From NCBI GenBank assembly GCA_900315955.1, contig ONBC01000035.1:1-64000 (forward strand): a stretch of DNA of 64,000 bases. The letters run 5' to 3'. Both the position numbers and the translations under genes were made by a program. This DNA comes from an uncultured Prevotella sp. (GTDB lineage Bacteria; Bacteroidota; Bacteroidia; Bacteroidales; Bacteroidaceae). The notes beneath the pieces were generated by a model. The model had not been told where the DNA came from. It was given only the letters and a program-made list of their open reading frames with translations, and ran no database searches. This document shows, one piece after another, positions 1 through 7,869 of this stretch. Numbering within the stretch: the stretch's first letter is position 1; each line of letters starts with the position of its first letter.

Positions 1-57
1 CATCTGTTCATCAGACAAAACGGGAGTCAAAATGAAAACGGTCTCGTATTGATTCAT
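1..57 (-). CDS. rpsF: 30S ribosomal protein S6, N-terminal fragment cut by the window edge
   Basis: Read on the minus strand from the ATG at 57, the first 19 codons begin MNQYETVFILTPVLSDEQ, the typical S6 N-terminus of Bacteroidales. S6 binds 16S rRNA with S18 in the small subunit platform. The rest of the gene, and probably rpsR and rplI, lies outside the window. A TACCTTTG element on the minus strand (103-110) stands about 45 bases before the start, as expected for its promoter. The gene is divergent from the small membrane protein at 228. Identification rests on a short stretch, but the match to the family start is close. Confidence 0.85.
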   Translation of the reverse strand, partial: MNQYETVFILTPVLSDEQM

Positions 58-102
58 ACTACTTTGAAATGAATAATTTGTTGTTTTGCAAAAATGCGGC
101 TG

Positions 103-110
103 CAAAGGTA
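103..110 (-). promoter_or_regulatory. -7 element of the rpsF promoter
   Basis: Minus-strand TACCTTTG fits the Bacteroidota TAnnTTTG -7 consensus and leaves a leader of about 40 bases before rpsF. No clear -33 TTTG was found at the expected distance. Confidence 0.5.
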
Positions 111-196
111 CGCTTTTTTATCTGAATTTCAATAACATGCCCGTTAGTACTTTTATTATTTAACAATTATTATTACCGTTCCCCCACTTTTCTTTG

Positions 197-204
197 TACT
201 TTTG
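197..204 (+). promoter_or_regulatory. -7 element before the small membrane protein
   Basis: TACTTTTG fits TAnnTTTG and ends 23 bases before the ATG at 228. The -33 box is not evident. Confidence 0.5.
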
Positions 205-227
205 CAGCGCAAACAAGATAAATACGC

Positions 228-461
228 ATGCACAAGTCTTTTACTTCCCTTGTCAAGGTCTATACAGCAATAGATAGAATCACGAAGAAGACGTTCAAAC
301 ATATTGGTTTGCCGTTCGTCTACGGTGGCGTTCTGCTCCTTACTGTCTTTTATTTCACGGGGCTCACCGACTACAACTTGCTCACGCTCCTTCCCGTGCT
401 CAGTATTCTTGCTGGTATCGTAGGATATGTGAGAGAAGAAAAGCAAAAAAGCGCCTATTAA
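228..461 (+). CDS. small two-helix membrane protein of unknown function
   Basis: A 77-residue protein. After a basic N-terminal stretch there are two hydrophobic segments, about residues 27-45 and 52-67, and then a short charged tail (REEKQK), so it is probably an inner-membrane protein with both ends in the cytoplasm. It has its own TAnnTTTG promoter element and a perfect 14-bp hairpin after the stop, so it looks like a single-gene transcript. I do not recognise a family. The position divergent from rpsF is the only context. An opposing 96-codon reading frame over the same bases has neither promoter nor family features and is treated as a shadow. Confidence 0.7.
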   Translation: MHKSFTSLVKVYTAIDRITKKTFKHIGLPFVYGGVLLLTVFYFTGLTDYNLLTLLPVLSILAGIVGYVREEKQKSAY

Positions 462-487
462 GTGTTATCGCGCTGCAATGAATATGA

Positions 488-524
488 AATCGGCTTGCGA
501 TTTCGTTGTGATCGCAAGCCGATT
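488..524. terminator. bidirectional terminator hairpin
   Basis: A perfect 14-bp inverted repeat (AATCGGCTTGCGAT and its complement) with a 9-base loop lies between convergent genes. T-rich DNA follows on the plus side, so it can end the small membrane gene and nspC transcripts. Confidence 0.75.
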
Positions 525-534
525 CTTATTGTTG

Positions 535-1692
535 TCAGTCCATCCGATTCTTATAGTCTTCGTACGTGTATTCACGCAGAAGCTCCAAGTCGCCATCCGC
601 CTTCGCCAGCATGATGGATGGATGAGAGATGCCGTTGAACATATTCGTCTTCACGGTGGTATAATGGAGCATATCCTCAAAGATAACGTTCTCTCCCACC
701 TGGAGTTCATGATCAAACTGCCAGTAACCCATAAAATCACCGCTCAGACAAGAGTTGCCACCCAAGCGATAGACATGTTCTCCCTCGTTTCTGTCCAAGG
801 TCTTGGCGAAGCGCACAGCGGGTTTATAAGGCATCTCCAAGCAATCGGGCATGTGGCACGTGAAGCTGACGTTGAGAATAGCCGTACGTATACCTTTATC
901 CTCCACGACATCTATGACCTGACTTACCAACGGTCCCGTCTGCCAGCCGAAAGCGCTCCCCGGTTCGAGTATTACTTTAAGCCACGGATAACGCTCATGG
1001 AAACCTTTCAGCGTATCGATGAGCAGGTTGACATTATAACCTTTGCGTGTCATGAGATGACCGCCACCGAAGTTGATCCACTTCAGTTGCCTGAACCAGC
1101 CCGAAAACTTGTCTTCTATATGCCGGAGTGAGCGCACAAAGGTCTCAGCACTGCTCTCACAATGACAATGACAGTGGAAGCCTGTAATATAATCAGGCAA
1201 CGACCCCGGGAGTTTGTCGGCACTGATACCAAACCGGGTGCCCGGTGCACACGGATTGTATATCTCCGTTTCGACCTCACTGTATTCAGGATTCACGCGG
1301 AGTCCCAACGCGATAGCGGGATTCGCCTTCATCGCCCGCTCAGCATAGCGTCTCATCTGCGTCAGCGAGTTGAAGGTCAGATGAGAGGAGCAGCGCGCGA
1401 TATCATCGATCTCATAATCGGTGTAAGCCGGTGAGAAGGTGTGTGTAGGACTCCCAAACTCTTCTTTTCCCAGGCGAGCCTCATAAAGGGAAGAGGCTGT
1501 CGTGGCAGAGATATACTCGCGGAAGATGGGGAACGTCTTCCAAAGGGCATAAGCTTTGAAGGCAAGGATGATCTCAACGTCGGCGGCTCGCGCCACACGG
1601 GAGATGAGCTCAAGATTCTTGCGAAGACGCGGCTCCTCAAGAATATAGGCAGGGCGTGAAAGCCCCTCAAAAGTGGTAAGATCGATGTTCAT
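535..1692 (-). CDS. nspC: carboxynorspermidine / carboxyspermidine decarboxylase
   Basis: A 385-residue fold-type III PLP-dependent decarboxylase. It removes the carboxyl group from carboxyspermidine or carboxynorspermidine, the last step of the polyamine route that uses aspartate semialdehyde and carboxy(nor)spermidine dehydrogenase. Visible features are the PLP-lysine motif AFKAYA (Lys46) in the N-terminal barrel, FHCHCHCES near the middle, the phosphate-binding EPGSAFG, and the C-terminal SCLSGDFMG (Cys315) that completes the active site in trans in this family. Length is normal. The ATG at 1692 gives the usual short start MNIDLTTFEG. The partner dehydrogenase is not in the window. A minus-strand TATCTTTG at 1709-1716 lies just upstream; if it is the promoter the leader is very short. 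Confidence 0.93.
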   Translation of the reverse strand: MNIDLTTFEGLSRPAYILEEPRLRKNLELISRVARAADVEIILAFKAYALWKTFPIFREYISATTASSLYEARLGKEEFGSPTHTFSPAYTDYEIDDIARCSSHLTFNSLTQMRRYAERAMKANPAIALGLRVNPEYSEVETEIYNPCAPGTRFGISADKLPGSLPDYITGFHCHCHCESSAETFVRSLRHIEDKFSGWFRQLKWINFGGGHLMTRKGYNVNLLIDTLKGFHERYPWLKVILEPGSAFGWQTGPLVSQVIDVVEDKGIRTAILNVSFTCHMPDCLEMPYKPAVRFAKTLDRNEGEHVYRLGGNSCLSGDFMGYWQFDHELQVGENVIFEDMLHYTTVKTNMFNGISHPSIMLAKADGDLELLREYTYEDYKNRMD

Positions 1693-1708
1693 AAGTCAAT
1701 ATTTTCTG

Positions 1709-1716
1709 CAAAGATA
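1709..1716 (-). promoter_or_regulatory. -7 element of the nspC promoter
   Basis: Minus-strand TATCTTTG fits TAnnTTTG, 16 bases before the nspC ATG, implying a leader of about 12 bases. No good -33 match. Confidence 0.45.
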
Positions 1717-1735
1717 ATTTTTATTTTCCGATTTT

Positions 1736-1767
1736 ATTGCTGATATGAAAGAAAATTAATACTTTTG
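1736..1767 (+). promoter_or_regulatory. prs promoter
   Basis: ATTG (1736-1739), a 20-base spacer and TACTTTTG (1760-1767) match the Bacteroidota -33/-7 layout, with a leader of about 20-25 bases before prs. Confidence 0.65.
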
Positions 1768-1793
1768 CAACACACTTCTATTATAACGTAAAA

Positions 1794-2735
1794 ATGAGTG
1801 CAGATAAAAACTCTTTCTTAGTGTTCTCCGGCACTAACACTCGCTATTTAGCAGAGAAGATCTGTCAGGAGCTGGGTTGTCCTCTTGGCAACCTTGTTGT
1901 AACCAAATTCTCAGACGGTGAGTTTGCTGTCTCTTATGAGGAGTCGATTCGTGGCAAGGATGTATTCCTCGTACAGAGCACCTTCCCCAACTCCGACAAC
2001 CTCATGGAGTTGTTGCTGATGATTGATGCTGCCAAGCGCGCGTCGGCAAGCCACATCATCGCTGTCATCCCCTACTTCGGCTGGGCTCGTCAGGATCGTA
2101 AAGACAAACCCCGTGTGAGCATCGGTGCCAAGCTCGTGGCAGACATGCTTTCCGCAGCAGGTATCGACCGTCTGATTACGATGGATCTTCATGCTGATCA
2201 GATCCAGGGCTTCTTCAACGTACCTGTAGACCATCTCTATGCAAGCAACATCTTGTTGCCTTACGTTCAGAGCCTCCATCTTGAGGATCTCGTCATTGCC
2301 TCTCCGGATGTAGGCGGTTCAAAGCGTGCCAACACCTATGCCAAGTATTTAGGTTGCCCATTGGTGCTCTGCAACAAGACGCGCGCACGCGCAAATGTCG
2401 TAGCAACAATGCAGATCATCGGTGACGTGAAAGGCAAGAATGTTGTCATCGTAGATGATATGGTGGATACGGCAGGCACGATCACGAAGGCTGCCAACAT
2501 CATGATGGAAGCCGGAGCCAAAAGCGTTCGCGCTTGTGCTTCTCACTGCGTCATGAGCGGTCCCGCTTCTGAGCGTGTGCAGAACTCGGCTCTGGAAGAG
2601 ATTGTCTTCACCGATTCTATCCCCTACACACAGCGTTGCTCTAAGGTGAAGCAGCTCAGCGTTGCCGCACTCTTCGCAGAGACGATCCGACGTGTAGAAA
2701 GCCACGAGAGCATCAGCTCACAGTATCTGGTATAA
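1794..2735 (+). CDS. prs: ribose-phosphate pyrophosphokinase (PRPP synthetase)
   Basis: A 313-residue class I PRPP synthetase. It transfers pyrophosphate from ATP to ribose 5-phosphate, giving PRPP for purine, pyrimidine, NAD, histidine and tryptophan synthesis in the cytosol. Seen in order: KFSDGEF near residue 40, the flexible-loop and catalytic region around YFGWARQDRK, the metal-binding DLHADQIQGFF, and the PRPP loop VDDMVDTAGTI at about residues 220-230. Length is typical. It has its own promoter (1736-1767) and a strong hairpin after the stop, so it is probably transcribed alone. Confidence 0.97.
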   Translation: MSADKNSFLVFSGTNTRYLAEKICQELGCPLGNLVVTKFSDGEFAVSYEESIRGKDVFLVQSTFPNSDNLMELLLMIDAAKRASASHIIAVIPYFGWARQDRKDKPRVSIGAKLVADMLSAAGIDRLITMDLHADQIQGFFNVPVDHLYASNILLPYVQSLHLEDLVIASPDVGGSKRANTYAKYLGCPLVLCNKTRARANVVATMQIIGDVKGKNVVIVDDMVDTAGTITKAANIMMEAGAKSVRACASHCVMSGPASERVQNSALEEIVFTDSIPYTQRCSKVKQLSVAALFAETIRRVESHESISSQYLV

Positions 2736-2760
2736 CGAAACACACATTATTAATATATAT

Positions 2761-2793
2761 AAGGGCGGCCACAAAGGTCGCCCTTGATTGTTT
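2761..2793. terminator. terminator between prs and the sigma factor gene
   Basis: AAGGGCGGCC and GGTCGCCCTT pair around a 5-base loop with one mismatch, followed by ATTGTTTT. It sits between convergent genes; the A/T-rich flank on the other side means it may act in both directions. Confidence 0.75.
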
Positions 2794-3335
2794 TATCCCT
2801 CCAACTTCTCCTTAATCTTCTTCACGGCGATATGGTAGCTCGCCTTGAGCGCTCCTTCCGAGGTGCCAAGGATCTTGCTCATCTCCGAATATTTCATCTC
2901 ATCATAGTAGCGCATCGTGAAGACAGCGCGCTGGACATCCGGCAAGCTGGCTATGGCAGCCTGGAGGCGGGCCTGCGCCTCGTCACCATCGAAATAATCA
3001 TCAGCCATCAGCTGGCGCACGACGTTCCCCGCCTCCGGGGAGTCAAACGCCGTGGCATTGCGAGAGCGCCGCAAGAAATCGATCGCCTCGTTGACGGCTA
3101 TGCAATACAGCCAGGTGGAGAACTTAGCCTTGCCCTCATATTTATCAAGATTGACCCATGCCTTGACAAAAGTCTCCTGCAACACATCATCAGCGTCGTC
3201 ATGACTCAGAACGATATGCCTTATCTTCCAGTAGAGCGGCTCGCTGTATTTAGCCACCACACTGGAGAAAGCCCGCTCACGCGTTGCAGGGTCTGCCAAT
3301 AAACTCAGCAGATGATGGTCTTCCTTGTTCTCCAC
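2793..3335 (-). CDS. ECF-type RNA polymerase sigma factor
   Basis: A 180-residue sigma-70 family protein with only regions 2 and 4. Region 2 (about residues 20-90) contains HDDADDVLQETFVKAW and the FSTWLYCIAVNEAIDFLRR segment that contacts core polymerase and the -10 DNA. Region 4 (about 125-175) has FTMRYYDEMKYSEMSKILG followed by a recognition-helix segment. The stop of the L,D-transpeptidase gene lies 6 bases upstream, so the two are probably co-transcribed. No anti-sigma gene is adjacent, unlike the second ECF gene at 21134. Its target promoters cannot be read from the sequence. A cell-envelope response is an inference from the neighbouring genes only. Confidence 0.9.
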   Translation of the reverse strand: MENKEDHHLLSLLADPATRERAFSSVVAKYSEPLYWKIRHIVLSHDDADDVLQETFVKAWVNLDKYEGKAKFSTWLYCIAVNEAIDFLRRSRNATAFDSPEAGNVVRQLMADDYFDGDEAQARLQAAIASLPDVQRAVFTMRYYDEMKYSEMSKILGTSEGALKASYHIAVKKIKEKLEG

Positions 3336-3341
3336 TAAACG

Positions 3342-4937
3342 TTATAAATAGTTTCTGAGATAATCGTATATCACGGTGTCGTAGCCATAGAGGTCATTGT
3401 ATGTCCTCAATATCCCATTGACATCGGGATAAAGCGTATAATACCAAATAAAAACAGGGACTTTGGGGGCGACATCAGCTTTTCCTATCAGCAACTTACG
3501 TTTCAGCGTGTCGGCTACAGCCTGTTGCTCAGGGGTGAGCTCCTCCTTGTTCTTTCCGAGCGGTGACACATCAGCGTGAATTGAATACCATATCTTGTCA
3601 ATCGTCTTCTGATGATCTTTGCCTAAGAGAAAGGATGCCAATTGGAATGGCTTCTCTACGCGAATGCACCCATGGCTCACATCGCGGTCTGTCTGGCTGA
3701 AGACTCCCTTCGAAGAGGTGTCATGCAGATAAATAGACAACCCGTTGTTGAAACGAAAGATAAGCCGTCCCAGCGCGTTGCCTTCCCCACCTTCTTGAAT
3801 AGCGAGCTGACTGCCATTAAGAAGCGCGTCAGCGGAAGCTTCGTAAGGTAGAATGTTCTTGCCCGTTGCGCGGTCGCGGATGAAATAATGTTTAGATGCA
3901 AAAAATCCCCTGCTGCCTAAACGATGGATAATGCTCTTTTTCACGATGCTCCTTGGCATGATCCACTGTGGATTGACATCTATCCGATAGATGGAGCCTT
4001 GAAGAAGGGGTGTCTTCGTTTTCATCGCACCACAACCGATGCGCATGCTCAAGACTTCATCCTCACCCTTAGCCAAAAGATGAAGCGTAGGAAGATTAAC
4101 CATCACATATTTATCATGTCTCCAGGGATAATCCTTCACCCGCCAGCGGCTCCGCTCAAGATTCACCAGGATAAGTTGACGGCCGATGATCCGCGCTGAA
4201 TCTCCGTGAAGAGAATGAACCAACTGGGCATACAAAGGAGAATGAGGCTCACAAGAATCAAGAAATGCCGACAACGTGCCCTGTCCCGCCTCATGCAGCG
4301 CATCTTTGTAGAACCGTTTGCCGGGTCTCGGACTTTCCAAGGCATAAAGCTCACGATAAGACGAAGACGGATCCTTAGGATCTGTAAGGTCTAACCGATT
4401 GAAGAGATTATTGGGAACTATATAGCCAAAACGCTGCCCAGCCGCAAAACGGAACAGAGCTTTTGTGAGATTATACTCCAACCGGGCAAGCACCCTGTCG
4501 GCAGGATGAGCTTTATCAAAACACAGCGAATGAGCACGTTCCAAGTCTGCACGTATCTGGGGTATCCTGAAACGGGAAGGATTGAAACCTATCTCTTCTA
4601 TCTCACTCAATCTATCCAACAACGTATCGGCATCAGCTATTACACCTTTCCGACTTACCCATACCAACGCACCACGCTGATCATAATACTTCCTTGCGAA
4701 GAAGTCACTCAGCGTGCTGTCTTTGTCGTTAGCAACCATACGCACTAACTGTCGTCTCACTTTCACATCTGAGATATGATTCGACGGGAAAGCGAGAGCA
4801 TGATAATAGGATAAAGAGAGGTCAGCATTAGGATTAGGCTTCCTGTCACTACATGAGGACAAGAAAGCTAATGCACATAAAATCAACGAAGCTGCTGCAA
4901 AAGAAATTCTATGCGATAGAAATTTTCCTGACAACAT
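3342..4937 (-). CDS. L,D-transpeptidase (YcbB/YkuD type), predicted lipoprotein
   Basis: A 531-residue envelope protein. The N-terminus has a hydrophobic signal ending in the lipobox LSSC (Cys29), so it is probably anchored to a periplasmic membrane face. The long N-terminal part resembles the scaffold domain of YcbB-type enzymes. The catalytic YkuD domain carries SHGCIRV with nucleophile Cys424. Such enzymes make 3-3 peptidoglycan cross-links or attach proteins to peptidoglycan. The ATG at 4937 overlaps the end of the upstream small T9SS-tail gene by 29 bases, in another frame, which suggests translational coupling. The sigma factor follows 6 bases later. Length fits the Bacteroidota branch of the family. 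Confidence 0.88.
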   Translation of the reverse strand: MLSGKFLSHRISFAAASLILCALAFLSSCSDRKPNPNADLSLSYYHALAFPSNHISDVKVRRQLVRMVANDKDSTLSDFFARKYYDQRGALVWVSRKGVIADADTLLDRLSEIEEIGFNPSRFRIPQIRADLERAHSLCFDKAHPADRVLARLEYNLTKALFRFAAGQRFGYIVPNNLFNRLDLTDPKDPSSSYRELYALESPRPGKRFYKDALHEAGQGTLSAFLDSCEPHSPLYAQLVHSLHGDSARIIGRQLILVNLERSRWRVKDYPWRHDKYVMVNLPTLHLLAKGEDEVLSMRIGCGAMKTKTPLLQGSIYRIDVNPQWIMPRSIVKKSIIHRLGSRGFFASKHYFIRDRATGKNILPYEASADALLNGSQLAIQEGGEGNALGRLIFRFNNGLSIYLHDTSSKGVFSQTDRDVSHGCIRVEKPFQLASFLLGKDHQKTIDKIWYSIHADVSPLGKNKEELTPEQQAVADTLKRKLLIGKADVAPKVPVFIWYYTLYPDVNGILRTYNDLYGYDTVIYDYLRNYL

Positions 4938-5220
4938 TACCGACCTTTACTATATATACTCCATGCAAGAGGTTAAGGTTCCAACTTTTATCATCACCAT
5001 CTATCTTCTGACACATAACTCTTGAGCCGGTAATGCTATAAACATTGAGTGTATAGCCGCTGGCACCTGTCACTCTGAGCGTCGTACCCGAAAAATATAT
5101 ACCGATTGAAGATACTGCATAAGAAGCCTCTGCCAATGAAGGAGCAGGAACAGTCTCTGCATTCGCCATATAAGGAACCATCGCTAATCCAAAAGCGATT
5201 GAAAGTAAAAGTTTTCTCAT
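4909..5220 (-). CDS. small secreted protein consisting mostly of a T9SS-type C-terminal sorting domain
   Basis: A 103-residue protein with a clean signal peptide (MRKLLLSIAFGLAMVPYMANA). The rest, about residues 35-103, reads like a type IX secretion type A sorting tail: LNVYSITGSRV followed by LLHGVYIVKVG and a final KISIA. In known T9SS cargo this tail follows a large functional domain, but here nothing precedes it except a linker of about 15 residues. It overlaps the start of the L,D-transpeptidase gene by 29 bases. It may be a reduced cargo remnant, or a small protein that itself engages the sorting machinery; the sequence does not decide. The function is unknown. Confidence 0.75.
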   Translation of the reverse strand: MRKLLLSIAFGLAMVPYMANAETVPAPSLAEASYAVSSIGIYFSGTTLRVTGASGYTLNVYSITGSRVMCQKIDGDDKSWNLNLLHGVYIVKVGNVVRKISIA

Positions 5221-5271
5221 AAGCGTATATCTTTCTTTATATAATCTATTGAATTCTATTTATTGAAAGTG

Positions 5272-6081
5272 TTATTTTAAGGACAACCTCAAGTGTCCGT
5301 TATAAGTTACCATCACATCCACCTGATAACTGCCCATGCTGTCACCCGGCTTGATGAGCGATGCCGTATAATGAATGCCCTGCTCATCACACCGAGCAAA
5401 GGTGAAATCGCTTAAGATGCTTGTCCGCAGAAAATCAGAGGGAACCCATTTAGCGAACTGATGCTTTTTGAAATCACCTCCGAACAGCCGATCGGCCCCA
5501 TGATAGACATTGAGGTTGATGATATTGTCGTAGTAGACATTGTCCACCTCTACTCCATCGTCATTATACGAAGGACTGACGACCTTATACGTGGTAGGAT
5601 TCACCTGTACGTAGCAATGATAACGCTCTCCGCCGTACATAACAACGGTATCGCGCTTGATCAGCTGATTCTGATTGATAGGCAACGGGTGCTTCGTTGA
5701 GAAGAACGTTGCATCATCAGGGTCGTCGCTCAACACACATCTCACTTCGTCACCGTTCTGGTTGCGGAAGACAAAGAGATGGCGCGTTTGTTTGACGATA
5801 GGATACTTAGCCTCATTAGCACCATGCAACACCAAGGTGTCGTCAAAGATCTGAAAGTATACAGGCTGAGAGGTTGAGTCAGGATAGTATATGGTATCAC
5901 CTTTAGCCTTAAAAGCAACATCCTGTTCATCTTCATCCACCCAGATACCCTGCAGCATCTTTTTAGCGCCGAGATCCTCTTGTCTTGCTTCCTGAGCCTT
6001 TTCTCTTCCCTTCCGGCATGAGCCCATGCTCACGAGGAGAAGAAGAAATGCCATGATGAGAAACCATTTGGAATATCTCAT
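5272..6081 (-). CDS. hypothetical lipoprotein (DUF4738-like)
   Basis: A 269-residue protein with a hydrophobic signal ending in VSMGSC (Cys22), so a predicted lipoprotein. After a short charged linker there is a LQGIWVDEDEQDVAFKAKGD segment followed by beta-rich sequence, the pattern of lipocalin-like small lipoproteins of Prevotella. From memory it resembles the DUF4738 group; this is tentative. It starts 9 bases after the rfbC stop and is followed 51 bases later by the T9SS-tail gene, so it probably belongs to the same transcript. No catalytic motif was seen. Confidence 0.75.
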   Translation of the reverse strand: MRYSKWFLIMAFLLLLVSMGSCRKGREKAQEARQEDLGAKKMLQGIWVDEDEQDVAFKAKGDTIYYPDSTSQPVYFQIFDDTLVLHGANEAKYPIVKQTRHLFVFRNQNGDEVRCVLSDDPDDATFFSTKHPLPINQNQLIKRDTVVMYGGERYHCYVQVNPTTYKVVSPSYNDDGVEVDNVYYDNIINLNVYHGADRLFGGDFKKHQFAKWVPSDFLRTSILSDFTFARCDEQGIHYTASLIKPGDSMGSYQVDVMVTYNGHLRLSLK

Positions 6082-6090
6082 ACCAATTTT

Positions 6091-6642
6091 TTAATCGAAC
6101 AAATCGGCTTCTGCAAAGCTTTTGCCTTTCAAATCTTTGGGGCTTGTAAGTACATCCTTGGGATCAATGGGCCAATGGATTCCGATTGTCTCGTCATTCC
6201 AACGAATACTGGCCTCATGCTGAGGTGCATAGACATTATCCACCTTGTAAGTGAAAATAGCCTCCGGGCTAAGCACTAAGAAGCCATGCGCAAAGCCACG
6301 TGGGATAAACAACTGACGCTTGTTATCCTCTGAGAGCTCTACCATCACATGCTTGCCGAAAGTTGGTGACGACCTGCGAAGGTCCACGGCCACATCCAGC
6401 ACTTTGCCTTTGATAACGCGGACAAGTTTAGCCTGTGAATACGCTCCTTTCTGATAATGTAAACCACGCAATACGCCATAGGATGATTTCGATTCATTAT
6501 CTTGGATAAACTCTACATGGTGCCCGATATGAGCATCAAAATCAGATTGTTTCCATACTTCAAAGAAGTATCCACGCGCATCGTCAAACACCTTCGGGGT
6601 GATAGTCCAAACACCTTGAATGGCTGTTTCTTCGTATTCCAT
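6091..6642 (-). CDS. rfbC: dTDP-4-dehydrorhamnose 3,5-epimerase
   Basis: A 183-residue cupin-fold RmlC enzyme that epimerises dTDP-4-keto-6-deoxyglucose at C3 and C5 on the way to dTDP-L-rhamnose. Seen are GYFFEVW, the family motif LRGLHYQKG with its active-site histidine, RVIKGKVLDVAVDLR, and FIPRGFAHGFLVLS. Length is normal. The other rml genes are not nearby, so this copy is detached from the usual rmlABCD order. It has a well-formed minus-strand promoter (6680-6710) and heads a five-gene closely spaced minus-strand set. Confidence 0.95.
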   Translation of the reverse strand: MEYEETAIQGVWTITPKVFDDARGYFFEVWKQSDFDAHIGHHVEFIQDNESKSSYGVLRGLHYQKGAYSQAKLVRVIKGKVLDVAVDLRRSSPTFGKHVMVELSEDNKRQLFIPRGFAHGFLVLSPEAIFTYKVDNVYAPQHEASIRWNDETIGIHWPIDPKDVLTSPKDLKGKSFAEADLFD

Positions 6643-6679
6643 TATTTGTTATTTTCTTTCTACTATCATAGATATGGCA

Positions 6680-6710
6680 CAAAGATAGCAAACTATTTTG
6701 TAACTAACAA
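6680..6710 (-). promoter_or_regulatory. rfbC promoter
   Basis: On the minus strand, GTTG (ending 6708), a 20-base spacer and TATCTTTG (6687 to 6680) match the Bacteroidota consensus layout, about 38 bases before the rfbC start. Confidence 0.6.
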
Positions 6711-6756
6711 CTTTAACGGCCAATATTTTTCTTTTTAATAAAAATAGAAAGTTTTT

Positions 6757-6788
6757 TTTGGAAGTTCTTGCGCTTTTCCCTAATTTTG
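6757..6788 (+). promoter_or_regulatory. consensus promoter for the HU/SPOR gene
   Basis: TTTG (6757-6760), a 20-base spacer and TAATTTTG (6781-6788) match the Bacteroidota consensus exactly. The predicted transcript start falls about 6793-6795, on the GTG start codon of the gene, so the message may be leaderless. Confidence 0.7.
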
Positions 6789-6793
6789 CATCA

Positions 6794-7828
6794 GTGAAAG
6801 AGCTTAGCAGACATATAGAAATACTACTTCTGAGCAACGACTGCGTCATTGTGCCTGGCTTTGGTGGCTTTATGGCACATTATGTCGATGCGCGGAAAGA
6901 TGAGCGGGACGGCAGTTTCCTTCCGCCTATGCGGAGTATTGGCTTCAACGCTAAGCTCACTCTAAACGACTCACTCCTCGCCCAATCTTATGTAGAGGCG
7001 TATGACATCAGTTATCCTGAGGCAACAAAGCGCTTAGAACAGGAGGTGGAGGAACTAAAACAGCATCTCGTTGCGGATGGCTCCTATGAATTCAATGGCA
7101 TAGGAACGGTTACTATCAATGAAGATGGAAACTATGAGTTTACGCCGTGTGAGGCAGGACTGCTCACCCCTTCTCTGTATGGGCTTGACAGCTTCAGACT
7201 GAAAAAGCTTGAGGAACTGCGAATAGTTAACCTGAAGAGCAAGGATATCCAACAGCCGAATCGTGCAGAACTCGTAACTCTTCATAGAGATAGCACCGAC
7301 GAAGATACAGACAAGGAACGCCATACAGCCCGTGTCATTGCTATATGGCGCAATGTCGCCATAGCTTGTATAGCGGCCATCCTGTTCATTCTCATTCCCT
7401 CTCCCCTTGTCAACAATGCACAGTTAGCAGGAAATCATATCGATTATCATCTGCTCAATAAGGTCATACCTCAGGAGATGACCACTGCTCAGCCGAAGAT
7501 AACCAAGGCCAACACAACTGCTATTACAAAGAAAGAACAGACAGATACCCAGACAACAAGGGAAGAGCATTCAACAAGCGCTTCAACAGAAGCTGCTCCT
7601 CAAGGGAAGTTCTCCATTGTGGTAGCAAGTCATGTTACGAAAGCGAACGCGAAAGCTTATTCAGAGGAACTGACGAGCCGTGGCTTCAAAGATGTCTATG
7701 TGCATCAGGGGGCACACGTAAAAGTATTGATGGGTCATTACCGCACGCGCGAGGAGGCCATGAAAGCATTGAATAGTCTTAACAACAAAGATGAGTTCTC
7801 GGGCGCTTGGGTCATCGATTTGCCTTAA
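6794..7828 (+). CDS. HU-like (CCDC81-type) / SPOR-domain membrane protein
   Basis: A 344-residue protein when started at the GTG at 6794. The N-terminal half has the pattern of the bacterial CCDC81/HU-like domain: ELSRHIEILLLSNDCVIVPG, then GFGGFMAHYVDA and GFNAKLTLNDSLLA. A single membrane helix lies at about residues 188-205, followed by a Thr/Gln/Lys-rich periplasmic linker and a C-terminal SPOR domain (about 272-344), which binds denuded peptidoglycan strands. The domains suggest a link between the cytoplasmic nucleoid side and the division septum; this is an inference. An upstream in-frame TTG at 6758 lies inside the promoter and can be excluded as the start. The next in-frame Met is inside the conserved domain. 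Confidence 0.85.
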   Translation: MKELSRHIEILLLSNDCVIVPGFGGFMAHYVDARKDERDGSFLPPMRSIGFNAKLTLNDSLLAQSYVEAYDISYPEATKRLEQEVEELKQHLVADGSYEFNGIGTVTINEDGNYEFTPCEAGLLTPSLYGLDSFRLKKLEELRIVNLKSKDIQQPNRAELVTLHRDSTDEDTDKERHTARVIAIWRNVAIACIAAILFILIPSPLVNNAQLAGNHIDYHLLNKVIPQEMTTAQPKITKANTTAITKKEQTDTQTTREEHSTSASTEAAPQGKFSIVVASHVTKANAKAYSEELTSRGFKDVYVHQGAHVKVLMGHYRTREEAMKALNSLNNKDEFSGAWVIDLP

Positions 7829-7869
7829 GGCTTGTTTCACATTCTATTTTTGTCCTTAACTTATTACTT

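Noticed and set aside
478..1131. 217-codon plus-strand frame
   Set aside because: It begins in the terminator hairpin and runs antisense to nspC, which is clearly coding.
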